Shown here: positions 39,901 through 50,977 of the stretch, in pieces
Numbering within the stretch: position 1 is the stretch's first letter
Layout: the number at the start of each line of letters is the position of its first letter
Assembly: GCF_019097595.1 (NCBI RefSeq)
Contig: NC_080719.1
Coordinates: forward strand, 15,021,001 to 15,085,000
DNA: 64,000 nt
Direction: 5' to 3'
Origin: Hemibagrus wyckioides
Taxonomy: Eukaryota; Chordata; Actinopteri; Siluriformes; Bagridae
Notes under the pieces: generated by a model
What the model saw: the letters and a program-made list of their open reading frames with translations, nothing else
Databases searched by the model: none
What the model was told of the DNA's origin: nothing
Program-made: the position numbers and the translations under genes

Positions 39901-42499
39901 TTATATAAATAGAAGATCTCCCTCTGTATTCAGACTTACACCACATTTAATCTCAAGTGCTTTATTTTGTTTGTTTAAAGGAAACGCCCAAACTCTGAAG
40001 CACGAGCCAAAGGAGAAGATGATAAATACTTACGAGCGCCTGCAGGAGTTCTGGGGGAGATACTACTCTGCCCATTACATGACCCTCGCTGTGCAGTCCC
40101 GAGGTAACAGACATCACAAACCTCTGGTTGTTAGAAACAATTTAAACAGCCTTGTCCATGCTGTCTAAGCTCAAAGGTATTTTTGCACGCTGATAATACG
40201 ATGCTCATTTTCTCTGCAGAGACACTGGACACTTTAGAGGAGTGGGTGAGGGAAATTTTCATCAAGGTCCCAAACAAGTGAGTGTTCTCCACATTATTTC
40301 TTAACCATCATCTTAAGCTGTACAATCATCTGACATGTCTTATGTATTATTATTATTTTTGACATTTATTTTTCTTGTTCCTCTCAGTGGTCAGACACGT
40401 GCTGATTTTTCCAACCTTCAGGACCCTTTTGCTACACCAGATTTCAACAAGCTTTATAGAGGTACTGCCTCTATTGTGACTCTAGACATTTGCATTCAAA
40501 ATGTTAAAATGTGTCTATAAATTTTAGCATGGCAGAAAAGCCATATTTTTTCTTTTCTTTTTTTAAAGAAAACTCATTGCCTGGGCTGACTCTTTGTTCT
40601 TATATAGTTATTATATCTTAAATGTTTGCTGCTCTTGTGTTATTAAAGGAAGAATAGTGCTACTCTATATCAGTAACCCTAAATCTGTTTTTTTTTCTTT
40701 TCCAGTGGTTCCTGTAAGAAAAATCCATGCTCTCACCGTCAGCTGGGCTTTACCTCCTCAAGGCATGCATTACAGGTTAGCGGTGAAATGTGACACCTTA
40801 CTGTTCTTACACTTGCTGCTGTCAGCATGAATTATCACATACTGGATGTTTTTATGGAGCCCAGTTGTTTCAATAATTAGAGAAATTATGTACTAAAAGA
40901 ATAATTCCATGTCTGTGTGTGCAACTACAGAGTGAAACCTTTGCACTACCTTTCCTGGCTGGTTGGACATGAGGGTGCTGGCAGTATCCTCTCTGTGCTC
41001 AGGAAGAAGTAAGTTCTGTACTATCACTGATTCACATTTTATAAGTACATTAAATGTGAATAAGATGCCTTTCATCTTGATCTAATATTCCTTGTATGTG
41101 TAGGTGCTGGGCGTTGTGTCTGTTTGGAGGAAATAGCGAGACAGGTTTTGATCAGAACACCACTTACTCCATCTTTAGCATATCCATCACGCTGACAGAC
41201 GAGGGTTACCAGAATTTCTACCAGGTCAGAAAACTCCGAGCTGGTCTTTATGCACATGGGGAGGGTGGGGGGTGGGGGTGGGGGTGGCGGTAGAAAATGA
41301 ACACATGGTTTAAAGGTTTTTTTATTATCATAGGTGGTGCATTTGGTGTTCCAGTACATGAAGATGCTTCAGAAACTCGAACCACAGCAAAGGTGAGCCT
41401 CAGAGCAGTCACAAGCAATTTATATCATTTAGCAGATGCCATTATCTGCTTCCGTTCTGAAGTGCTTTGTAGTTTTTATAGAAAAAATGCGTCCTCGTGC
41501 TAATTGTCTAGGTCAGGGATTACGAATGTCATCAGGCTAAAATCCTCTGTCACAGCATGAATACAACATTCAAAACAGCCAAGGAATTTGATGCAATTTG
41601 ATCTTATTTATTAAAAAAGCACCACAAATACTTTACCTTAAGTGTCATGAATGTTACTCATACATACATTACAGTATACGTAATTGCTTTCTACACATGG
41701 CGTGTACTCGGAAAGTAATTGGCTGTGGGCAGGCATTGTACAGTAGCCCTCGAGCTGCTGAAGGTTTTTGCCACGCTAGAAGCTTTTCACTGTTAACCCA
41801 AAATCTTAAACAAATACTCTCTAGACATCCATGATCTGTGTAAACGTGTTTTCTATATTTTTCTCAGTACACAGTTTTCAAAGTTCCTATCTGTTGTAAT
41901 CATTCAAGTTCTAAAAATGCAATAGATAGAAATGTGTTTGACTAAAATGACTGACTATTTAACCACTGAGCTCACTGCTCTCTTGTTTAGTCATAGATAG
42001 ACAGTCTCCACTCTAATTTATTACAAAGGTGTTCTATTGGGTTGAGGGCAGGCCAGTCAAGTTCCTCTACACCAACTTCACTCATCCATGTCTTTATGGA
42101 CCTTGCTTTGTGCACTGGTGCACAGTCATGTTGGAACAGGAAGGGGTTGGGAGATGTTGTGGGCATGATATTGTCCAAAATGTCTTGGTATGCTAAAGCA
42201 TTAAGAGTTCCTTTCACTGGAACTAAGGGGGTAAGCCTAACCACTGAAACACAACACCTGAACTCCGTGATTTAGAGAGGTGTCCCAAAACTTTTGGCAA
42301 TATCGTGTATTTTTTAAATACAACCATCACCTTGGTTCATTAGTTCATTAAACCCTTTGTTTACCTTGTGTTCTTCCCCAGGATTTATGAAGAAATTCAG
42401 AAGATCGATGCCAATGAGTTTCATTATCAAGAGCAGGTATGTGCGTTTGCTTTGTTTTAATGACTAAACTAATACAGATAAGGTGTGGCTTTCTTATCA

Positions 42500-42536
<37 letters not shown>

Positions 42537-45500
42537 TTAATTTTTTTTACAGACAGATCCAATAGAGTATGTGGAGAAAATCTGTGAGAACATGCAGCTT
42601 TTCCCTAAAGAAGACTTTCTCTGTGGAGACCAGCTCATGTTTGAGTACAACCCAGAGGTATGTGTGCCGTACACTTCCTCCGTTACTGCTTGAATTTTAA
42701 TGTAGCTATTAATTCATCACAGATGGAAGAGTAAGATGAGTCAGACTAATAGTATTTAACTTTGACCTGTCAAAATAAGCTTTTTCTAGTGGTTCAGGCT
42801 GTAGGTATTTTTCTTGCTTGAAAGCATTAAGTTGAAGCAAATGGTTTGTTTATTATAAGAGAATGTCATTTATGATTAGGGCAGTTATTACTACTATTTA
42901 TCTGTGTGTGTGAAGTTAATTTCCCGTGCCTTGGAGCTGCTAACTCCTGAGAGAGCAAACCTGCTGCTGCTTTCCCCGGAACACGAGGGACAGTGCCCAC
43001 AGAAGGAGAAGTGGTTTGGCACCCAGTACAGTGTAGAAGGTGGGAGCCATTAGGTTGATCGGCAAAATATGATATACAACAGCGTAAATGTCATATCGTT
43101 GCCAGACAGGCCGATGTATTTCAGCACTGATGGTTGCTTCAGCACTTAAAAGTTGGCTTAAACGGAAACAATAAAATCAGTGGAACTGTCTATACAGGTT
43201 GATTTCACAATTAAACACTTGAATGATCATCTTGATAGATGAAAATGTTATTTTGACCCGAGTCCATCAGTATTGATTAAATTGTTCCATCTAAAAAATT
43301 TGTATATTTTAAAAAAAAAAAAAGGACAGTGTATTTAATGCTGCATAGTGCGAACTGCATATGTATTCATCATACAGTGGCCTTTTTGGTTTGCTTAGGA
43401 ATGTTGTTCGTACATTAACATTTTTTTTGACACAATCTTTAAATCCATAACTTATAGAATCCGTAACTTGTAGTCAAAACATCCAGATGTATCACTTAGT
43501 CTCTAAACCAATTTCACATCTTGCCCATAACAATTAAACCGAACTGTGTATTGTTAAAAGACCCTTATTGATATTGCTTTTGCCTTTACAGATATTCCTA
43601 TGGAATGGACTGAGCTGTGGTCTAAAGATTTTCCTCTAAGCCCTGCCCTTCACCTCCCAGCTGAGAACAAGTTCATAGGTCTGCTCTGGTGTTTGCTGAA
43701 TGATGAGTGCTTCTGTTGTTTAATATGTTTGACTCACATTCTCTCATTTTCTATTTGTATGTCTGGCTGCAGCCACGGATTTTACGTTGAAAACATCAGA
43801 TTGTCCTGACGTCGAATACCCGGTCAAAATAGTTGAAAACAGCCACGGGCGACTGTGGTTCAAAAAGGACATGAAGTTCAAAATACCAAAAGGTGTGTGT
43901 TGGTGATAGAAAGACAGGATAGAGGTGGTGAAGGAGATGGTGTTAGAAGAAAAAAAAGAATCATATGATTAATTGATTGTGAATGTTCTTCCATCTTTTT
44001 ATTACTCCCTCTGCAGCATATATCCGCTTCAACTTGCTCACACCCCTGATCCAAGAGTCTCCTGAAAAGTGAGTGTTGGTTAACTTCTTGTTCATTACCA
44101 GACAATATAAAACAAATTATGCTGCAGGCGACAGATTCTTAAATATATCTGTGTGTATGTGTGTGTGTGTGTGTGTACAGCATTTGGAGAACTTGCAGTA
44201 TAAAAGTGATTTATTTTTCCCTCTACCCTTTGTCCACTTTATTTTTTTTGCTTGTAGCTGTTATTTCCATCAAATTGTTCTTATGCATTATTCAGTTTAA
44301 TGTTTTTCCTTTCTTCCTGTGTTCCCTCATAAAGCCTGGTTCTGTTTGATCTCTTTGTGAACATCCTGGCCCATAACTTGGCTGAGCCGGCCTATGATGC
44401 AGATGTGGCCCAGTTGGAGTACAAGATGGTTCCGTGGGATTACGGCCTGGTCATACGGCTCAAAGGTTTCAATCACAAACTCCCCGTAAGCATGTGGCTG
44501 GGCAGATCAAATGCATACAAAAATATTTTGGTTGTGATAGATTTCATTAGGCTTAATCAACATTTTGAACTCTGCCCCCTGTTTAAGTCTGGCGATTATT
44601 TTTATTCAGTTTCTATAGTTTACATTTCCTCCATACAAGATTTCATTCTGTTTATACCAGTCTGTTATTTTGTGTCTTCACAGTTGCTACTGAACCTGAT
44701 TGTAGACTACTTGGCAGAGTTCACTGCAACTCTTGATGTGTTCAGCATGTTCGTAGAGCAGTTAAAAAAGACATACTTCAACATCCTCATCAAGCCGGAG
44801 AGGCTGGGAAAGTCAGTATACTTTATTCACTGATTAAGCTATTGATGCCAAACTGTGCTTCTGGAAATGCTCTGTCCTGCAGAATTTTGCTCCGACGTAA
44901 ATGTATTCCTCAAACAAATGTAAAGTTTATGACATTATTGCTTTATGGAATTAATAAAATATCATTAGTGCTGCTAATACTACATTGGTGCTGTAAAACT
45001 ATAATTAGAGTGCCATTTTAAGTCTATATAGAGTTGTTATGTATTTGATTTGTGATTTTAAGTCTTCCTTTAATCATTTTGATAGAGAACAAGAGACCGG
45101 AGAATGATATGAATGGGCAGTCTTTCCCCTTTTCTATGGGTCCTTAGATGTTTCCCCATCTTAGCTAACTTCATGGTGGCCCTGTGTATTATATTCATTA
45201 TGTTTCTTTTGTATTATATTTGGTATTGTTTTATATGTTTGGTTTTTTTTTTTTGTTGATTACCTAGTCTCTCATTTGTCACAGAGATGTGCGTCTGCAG
45301 ATCCTGGAGCCTTCTCGATGGTCAGTCATCCAGAAGTACCAGGCCATCAATAAGAACCTCACTGTGGAAGATCTGATGCAGTTTGTCACTAAGTTTAAGG
45401 CAGAAATGTTTGTGGAAGGACTTGTGCAGGGCAACTTCACAAAGGATGTGAGTCACTTTAGTATATAAATGAAGGAAAATCTAAAAGAAGACAAGATCTT

Positions 45501-48264
45501 CTGAAGATTGTATTGAACATTGTCACAAATCCGCTTCATCCTAATCCTAATTACTGTGGTACTTTTGCTTCCATAGGAGTCCAAAGAATTCCTGCAGTAT
45601 TTTGTTGAGTAAGTGCTTATTATGTTTCTTCTTTTTGGTCATTTTACCCCTTAAGTTCATCAGCCATTTCATAAACTGAGTCAGTTTTCAGGATTCTTGC
45701 ATGGGCCTGAAATCTGTTCAGTAAGAAAATAAATGAACCCTGTATTAGAGCAGGGATACACATGTAACCACAAGAACCACTGATTTAAGTCTTATGTCAA
45801 AAGTAATGCACATTAGTGTGGCTGTAATGCTTTTTATTTACCACACAGGATTTTGTTCTCCAGGCTCTACTCAATGTTTCATTTGATCTTTTGTCTCACA
45901 GGAAGCTCCAGTTTCAGCCACTTCCATCTGAGCCTCCTGTTCTCTTCCGTGTGGTGGATCTGCCAAAGAAGCATCACCTGTGTAAAGTTCAATCCCTAAA
46001 CAAGGGTGATGCCAACTCTGAGGTCACTGTTTATTATCAGGTATTTAATGTGTTTGTATTCTTTTAACACATAATGCACTGTTCAACTTTTTCTCTATAT
46101 GACTGTATAATCTAATGATTTACAATCCCACTGTCTGAAAACAGAATCGGTTCCTATTTGTCTGGGTCCACTCAGAGTTTCTCAGAGTTTTGTCTTGCCA
46201 CAGTTACTTTTGGCTTGTCCATTATGGATTTAAAGTTATGTCTGTATTTCAGCAAATATGCTTCGTCCCCAAGTTAAAGAAATAAAATTGAATTGTATAT
46301 CGCCCTTTTGACGGGTCTGTCTCACAACTGAAGAACTAGATGCATTTTAATGTAAAAAAAAGAAAAGATATATATGCAGTATATGTACATTAGCCCAATA
46401 GCTCCAGTAAAAACTGTTAAAATAGACTTTTAATCATCCAGCATCCTGGCTGATCAAGTACATATGGAATAATTTAGAAAAAATATATAAGTTTAAATAA
46501 TTAATTAAATCCCACTATGAAAGCTATAGTGTATGTGACAATGTAGGCCTTAATTCTGTTCAAGTGTGTTACACTTCATTAAATCTAAGGAGCCAAGAAG
46601 CAGTGCAAGCACTATAACTTATTCATGAAATTTATTCTACTAATTGGTTCTGTGCTTGTGGTCTTGATATTATCTGATATTTTTGTTTCCAGTCTGGGAT
46701 TAAGAGCCTCATAGAGCATGCACTGATGGAGCTGCTAGTGGTAAGAGTTGAACAGCTCAGTTATATACCACATTAGCATGGGAGATGGTGTTATAATTAA
46801 TTACCTTTGTGTGTGTGTTTTCATGGTTTTTATGTGTTGTGATTTGTTGGTTAGATGCACATGGAGGAGCCCTGCTTTGACTTCCTGAGAACTAAAGAGA
46901 CTTTGGGGTCAGTTGCGAATTACTTATTCACTGCAATTACTTGTGTCAAAAAACTTGAGTGTCCTTGAGTGGTTAGTGCTGATGGACAATGAATTATATT
47001 CTTTCTACTCTATCCCACAGGTATCAGGTGTACCCTACCTGCAGGAACACATCCAGTATTCTGGGCTTCTCGGTGACTGTTGAGACTCAGGCAACCAAAT
47101 TCAGGTGAGTTTTTAAACGTGTTGCAGAATCCAGTTAGACAGGGTCATATTTACAAAGTTATTGCCATAGTTATGAGGTTAATAATGGAGAGTTATTAGT
47201 GTTTCTCTATTACCTTGCACTTGAAGGGCATCATTAATATGTTCACATATTGGATATGCAAGTTGACTGTGTGATATTTGAGCGATGTCTGACTAAGCCT
47301 TTGTCACTGACAGCACTGACTTTGTAGAGAATAAGATCGAAGAGTTCTTGGTGAACTTTGGAGAGAAGATGACCAATCTGTCAGACGAGGCCTTTCAGGC
47401 ACAAGTCACTGCTCTGATCAAGCTGAAGGAGTGTGAGGATACACACCTTGGTGAGGAGGTAGACAGGAACTGGTTCGAGGTGGTCACTCAGCAGTACTTG
47501 TTTGACCGGCTCAGCAAAGAGGTGAGAAAACAATTCATGCTCTCCATCATGGTACTTTATTTTTCCGCTTGACTGAAGCCTTTCTTGTTAGCCTTGAAGC
47601 TCCAGTGCAAAGCAAACAACAAACATTTCTTTGTGCATCAGTATACTCCTTGGTGCATTTGGGGTAAATTTATGTTTCACCAAGCTATTGCTTTGAAGAT
47701 TTTTCTAGGTAAAACAAAAGGGTAAGGCTGTCGTGTGCACACTCATTTAATTATGTATTACACTGTGTGTCATTCGGGCTGACAGATACTGGCTCTGAAG
47801 CAGTTGACCAAAGCAGATCTGGTGTCATGGTATATGGAACACAGAGGTGCAGACAGCAAGAAGCTGAGTGTACATGTGAGTGCAATACTTCACCTGTAAA
47901 TACCAGCACTAATGTGTTTATTCTGTCATTTCCTAATGACTTTAGTCAGTATCTTAGCCATGTGTCTGTAGTACATAAGCCAACACCTGTGCTAATGTGT
48001 TTTTGCTAATTCATCTCCTCCTCTGACTGTACTCAGGTGGTTGGCTTTGGGCAGGAGGAGAGAAACAATGGAGACAACCAGACTGACTTTGACCCACTGC
48101 AAAAGAGTGAAGACAGTACAGACAAGTGTTCGTCGTATGGAGAGGTGTCCAAGCTTACATTTCTGCCAGCCTCACCAGTCCTTGCTGGAGCCTCCATGAT
48201 TACCGACATCCGCGCATTCACCTCCTCCCTTACGCTCCATCCTTACCACAAAATCCTTGGCTAA
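36972..48264 (+). CDS. nrdc: Nardilysin (M16 family zinc metalloendopeptidase)
   Basis: Cleaves N-terminal to Arg in dibasic sites and promotes ectodomain shedding. 30 exons, 1092 aa: 36972-37165, 37249-37477, 37807-37888, 38513-38666, 39527-39600, 39748-39843, 39981-40103, 40220-40277, 40388-40461, 40706-40775, 40931-41008, 41104-41224, 41334-41392, 42382-42436, 42553-42657, 42916-43039, 43592-43678, 43773-43892, 44017-44068, 44335-44485, 44684-44811, 45285-45447, 45577-45608, 45902-46040, 46693-46740, 46855-46907, 47021-47104, 47314-47521, 47786-47875, 48037-48264. Inverted zinc motif HFLEH at 164-168, third ligand E245 in EAVDSE. The Asp/Glu-rich insert (about residues 90-125) that defines nardilysin is shorter than in human. 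The start MPQKNKSK aligns with an internal Met of human NRDC, so the mammalian N-terminal extension is absent or lies in an unseen exon. Intron 4 has a GC donor. Confidence 0.96.
38775..39238 (+). mobile_element. Tc1-like family A deletion derivative (MITE) in nrdc intron 4
   Basis: A + strand copy of about 460 bp. It runs from the transposase N-terminal coding part ([13 protein letters not shown] at about 38910-38950, [19 protein letters not shown] at about 39085-39140) into GTGCATGACGGGTCAGGGCT, where the catalytic core has been deleted, and ends at the terminal repeat CATAATGTTATGCCTGATTG. The same deletion junction is present in the copy at 51515-52004. Confidence 0.82.
41985..42313 (-). 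mobile_element. Tc1-like family B fragment in nrdc intron 13
   Basis: Minus-strand coding of the transposase C-terminal part: [20 protein letters not shown] (second catalytic D region) and [15 protein letters not shown] (DE[NP]xxxHLW region with the E). It ends at the terminal repeat CCAAAACTTTTGGCAATAT near 42286-42304. It is truncated and decayed. Confidence 0.78.
42502..42537 (+). repeat. (ATT)n microsatellite
   Basis: About eleven ATT units in nrdc intron 14, immediately upstream of the pyrimidine tract of exon 15. Confidence 0.9.
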
Positions 48265-48788
48265 ATTAGAACTTCATCCCAGTGGAACTCAGTAAAAGCT
48301 GTGCAGATATATTTGCTTGAGGACCTACCTCAGATTTGAAGAACTCTCAGTGCAAGAACACTTTTTTTTTTTTTTTTGCATTAGTGATGAAAGCTCAGGA
48401 ACATAAAGTAGTGATGCACTGTAATGAGGTTTCATATCAGAATGTACACATGGCAACAATGGAAAATTTGTGCAGAAAAGTATTATAACATTTTCCAAAT
48501 TAACCAAATCTTAAGGAAGACTAAGGATGGTGGAACATGTAAATGCAGAGGTGTTGACTTTCTGCAGCATGTTGTAGCTTGTTTTTGACTTTCTGAGAGA
48601 AATGAGGTTTTGAAGAAGTCACCTCATTATAGGTCATTTGATGCAGCATGTGACATGTAGGACCTGCAATGCAAGGCTTAACTGTACTGAGTGCTGTAGC
48701 ATATACAGTATAGCATGTTTTATCATCTGTCTGTCAAATGTTTATATGTAATGTGTGTCTGGGGACAAGGCATATTGCAACTTTTTAA

Positions 48789-48794
48789 AATAAA
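48789..48794 (+). terminator. nrdc polyadenylation signal AATAAA
   Basis: Canonical hexamer 525 bp after the nrdc stop, the first one downstream. The interval 48265-48788 (3' UTR) includes a T-run at about 48362-48378 and nothing else of note. Confidence 0.6.
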
Positions 48795-49070
48795 TCCACA
48801 TGCACTATATTAGTTTTTTGTTTTATTCTAAATTCCTTTCATCTGATTGTGCAGAATGGGAAAAGTGCAAAAAACTGTCAGTGCCAGGTTTACTGTCATT
48901 TCCTTTAAAAGGAGAACTTTAAATTTAATCAGAAAACAATGGAACATTGGTGTTGATCACATAAGTGTTACTGTGTCATAAAATACATGCACCAGTCATT
49001 ATTTAGTATTAAAAAAAACGAGTACATTTTCTCTTTGCATAAAAATAAAGCCCTTGTTTGAATATTTATA

Positions 49071-50415
49071 TACACTATATTGCCAAATGTTTTTGGACAC
49101 CCCTGCAAATCATTGAATACATACACTACCAGTCAAAAGTTTGGGCACATCTTCTAATTCCATGGTCTTTCCTGATGTTTATTTCTTTCTACATTGTAAA
49201 ACAATGCTGAAGGCGGCCGAAATACACAATAATGTTGTTTGAACAGTTGATATTGAGATATGTCTGCTGCTGATGCTCTGTAAAGCCTTCATAACGGCTC
49301 TAATCTGAGGTGCTGTTAACTGGTGATTTCTGAGGCTGGTAACTCTAAATGAACTTCTCCTCTGCAGCAGAGGTAAATTTTGGTCTTGCTTTACTGGGAT
49401 GGTCTTCATGTGAGCCAGTTTCATCATGGTGCTTGATGGGTTTTGCAAATGCACTTGACAATACTGTTCATGCAAGAACTATTCTAGAACACCTGACCTT
49501 CGTGTCTTAAAATAACGACTGTTTTTTTGTTGTCATTACATATGGATTACTTAAGTCCATGTGTGTTATTTCCTAGTTTTGAAATCTCCAGTATTGTTCT
49601 AGAATGTAGAAAATAAATCCCTAAACAAAAAACATTGAATTAAAAGGTGTGTCCCCTTAGCCTCTTAGTTCCGGTGAAAGAAACTCTTAAGACTTGTTGG
49701 ACAATTTCATGCTCCCAACTTTGTGAGAACAGTTTGGGGATGACCCCTTCCTGTTCCAACATGACTGTGCACCAGCGCACAAAGCAAGGCCCATAAAGGT
49801 ATCAGTGAGCGAGTTTGGTGTGGAGGAACTGGACTGGCCTGACATCAACCTGATAGAACATCTTTGGGATGAATTAGAGCGGAGACTGTGAGCCAGGCCA
49901 AAATTGGGACAACTGCCTTTACATGTACATGAATGTAATGTGGAGTTGGCCTGCTCTTTGCAGCTATAACAGCTTCAACTCTTCTGGGAAGGCTGTCCAC
50001 AAGGTTTAGGAGTGTGTTTATGGGAATTTTTGACCATTCCTCTAGAAGCACATTTGTGAGGTCAGGCACTGATGTTGGACGAGAAGGCCTGGCTCTCAGT
50101 CTCCGCTCTAATTCATCCCAAAGGTGTTCTATCAGGTTGAGGTCAGGACTCTGTGATCGCCAGTCAAGTTCCTCTACACCAAACTCGCTCATCCATGTCT
50201 TTATGGACCTTGCTTTGTGCGCTGGTGCACAGTCATGTTGGAACAGGAAGGGGTCATCCCCAAACTGTTCCCACAAAGTTGGGAGCATGAAATTGTCCAA
50301 AATGTTTTGTTATGCTGAAGCATTAAGCGTTCCTTTACTGGAACTAAGAGGCCAAGCTCAACCATTGAATTCAATGATTTGGAGGGGTGTCCCACAACGT
50401 TTGGCAGTATAGTGT
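49071..50415. mobile_element. Inverted Tc1-like family B composite between nrdc and axdnd1
   Basis: Outer ends are inverted terminal repeats: TACACTATATTGCCAAA at 49071 and TTTGGCAGTATAGTGTA ending at 50415. Two oppositely oriented transposase fragments face each other: a + strand arm (about 49695-49900) and a - strand arm (about 50085-50310), both encoding NFMLPTLWEQFGDDPFLFQH-like sequence, [20 protein letters not shown] and LIEHLWDELERRL. They form a long inverted repeat. The minus copy also has the C-terminal part (LNLVDSLPRRVEAVIAAK). A third element of another Tc1 family is nested at 49122-49654. Confidence 0.8.
49122..49654 (-). mobile_element. Tc1-like family C deletion derivative nested in family B
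   Basis: Begins ACACTACCAGTCAAAAGTTT and ends near ATTAAAAGGTGTGTCC, the recognisable ends of another fish Tc1-like family. Minus-strand coding of the N-terminal part is present (ETGTHxx-like ANEDHPSK... in decayed form; the RSSFRVTSLRNHQLTAPQIR block is clear). It interrupts family B, whose sequence resumes right after (TTAGTTCCGGTGAAAG). Confidence 0.7.
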
Positions 50416-50749
50416 ATCTAAAGACTTTCCTCCACATTAATCAAGCAATTTATTATTCATTCTAGAAAAAGGTCAAAGTTGTTTTTTTTGCTGTGAATCT
50501 ATTTAAAAGTTCCTAACCAAATTACTGTTGGGTTGCTCACCTAAGCACCGAACAGGCTATTGAGTTTTCATCAATAATTTAAACTGAATTATCATTAAAT
50601 ATTTAAGAACTTTGCGCAGCGAATATCTAAAGAGAGGTCAGAAAAAGCATTTATTCCTCAGTCCTCTGCATACATCTGTTCCTTAACCTGCATACTACTT
50701 TACTAGATACTCTGTAAAATAGTGTAGCTGCGATAACTGCACTATTTCG

Positions 50750-50977
50750 GCACACTCTGTAGTACGGAAGTATGCGCTTTAACCTCAGCCTCGTGAAGTT
50801 GCGTGGAAACGCGATGCGCCCATGGCAACAAACTTTCTTATTGTCCGCGAGAGCAGAACATTGTGTGGTAAAGCTGGACCGTTCAATATAACTCCGTTTT
50901 TTTTATTTTGTTTAGACTTGTTATTTTTATTATGATGTTTTCATCTGCTACATCTGTAAGCTACTAATTAACCCAGC
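50750..50977 (+). promoter_or_regulatory. Candidate axdnd1 promoter / 5' leader
   Basis: CpG-containing patch at about 50755-50850, less AT-rich than the flanks, 130-220 bp upstream of the axdnd1 ATG. No TATA box stands out. Inferred from composition only. Confidence 0.3.
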
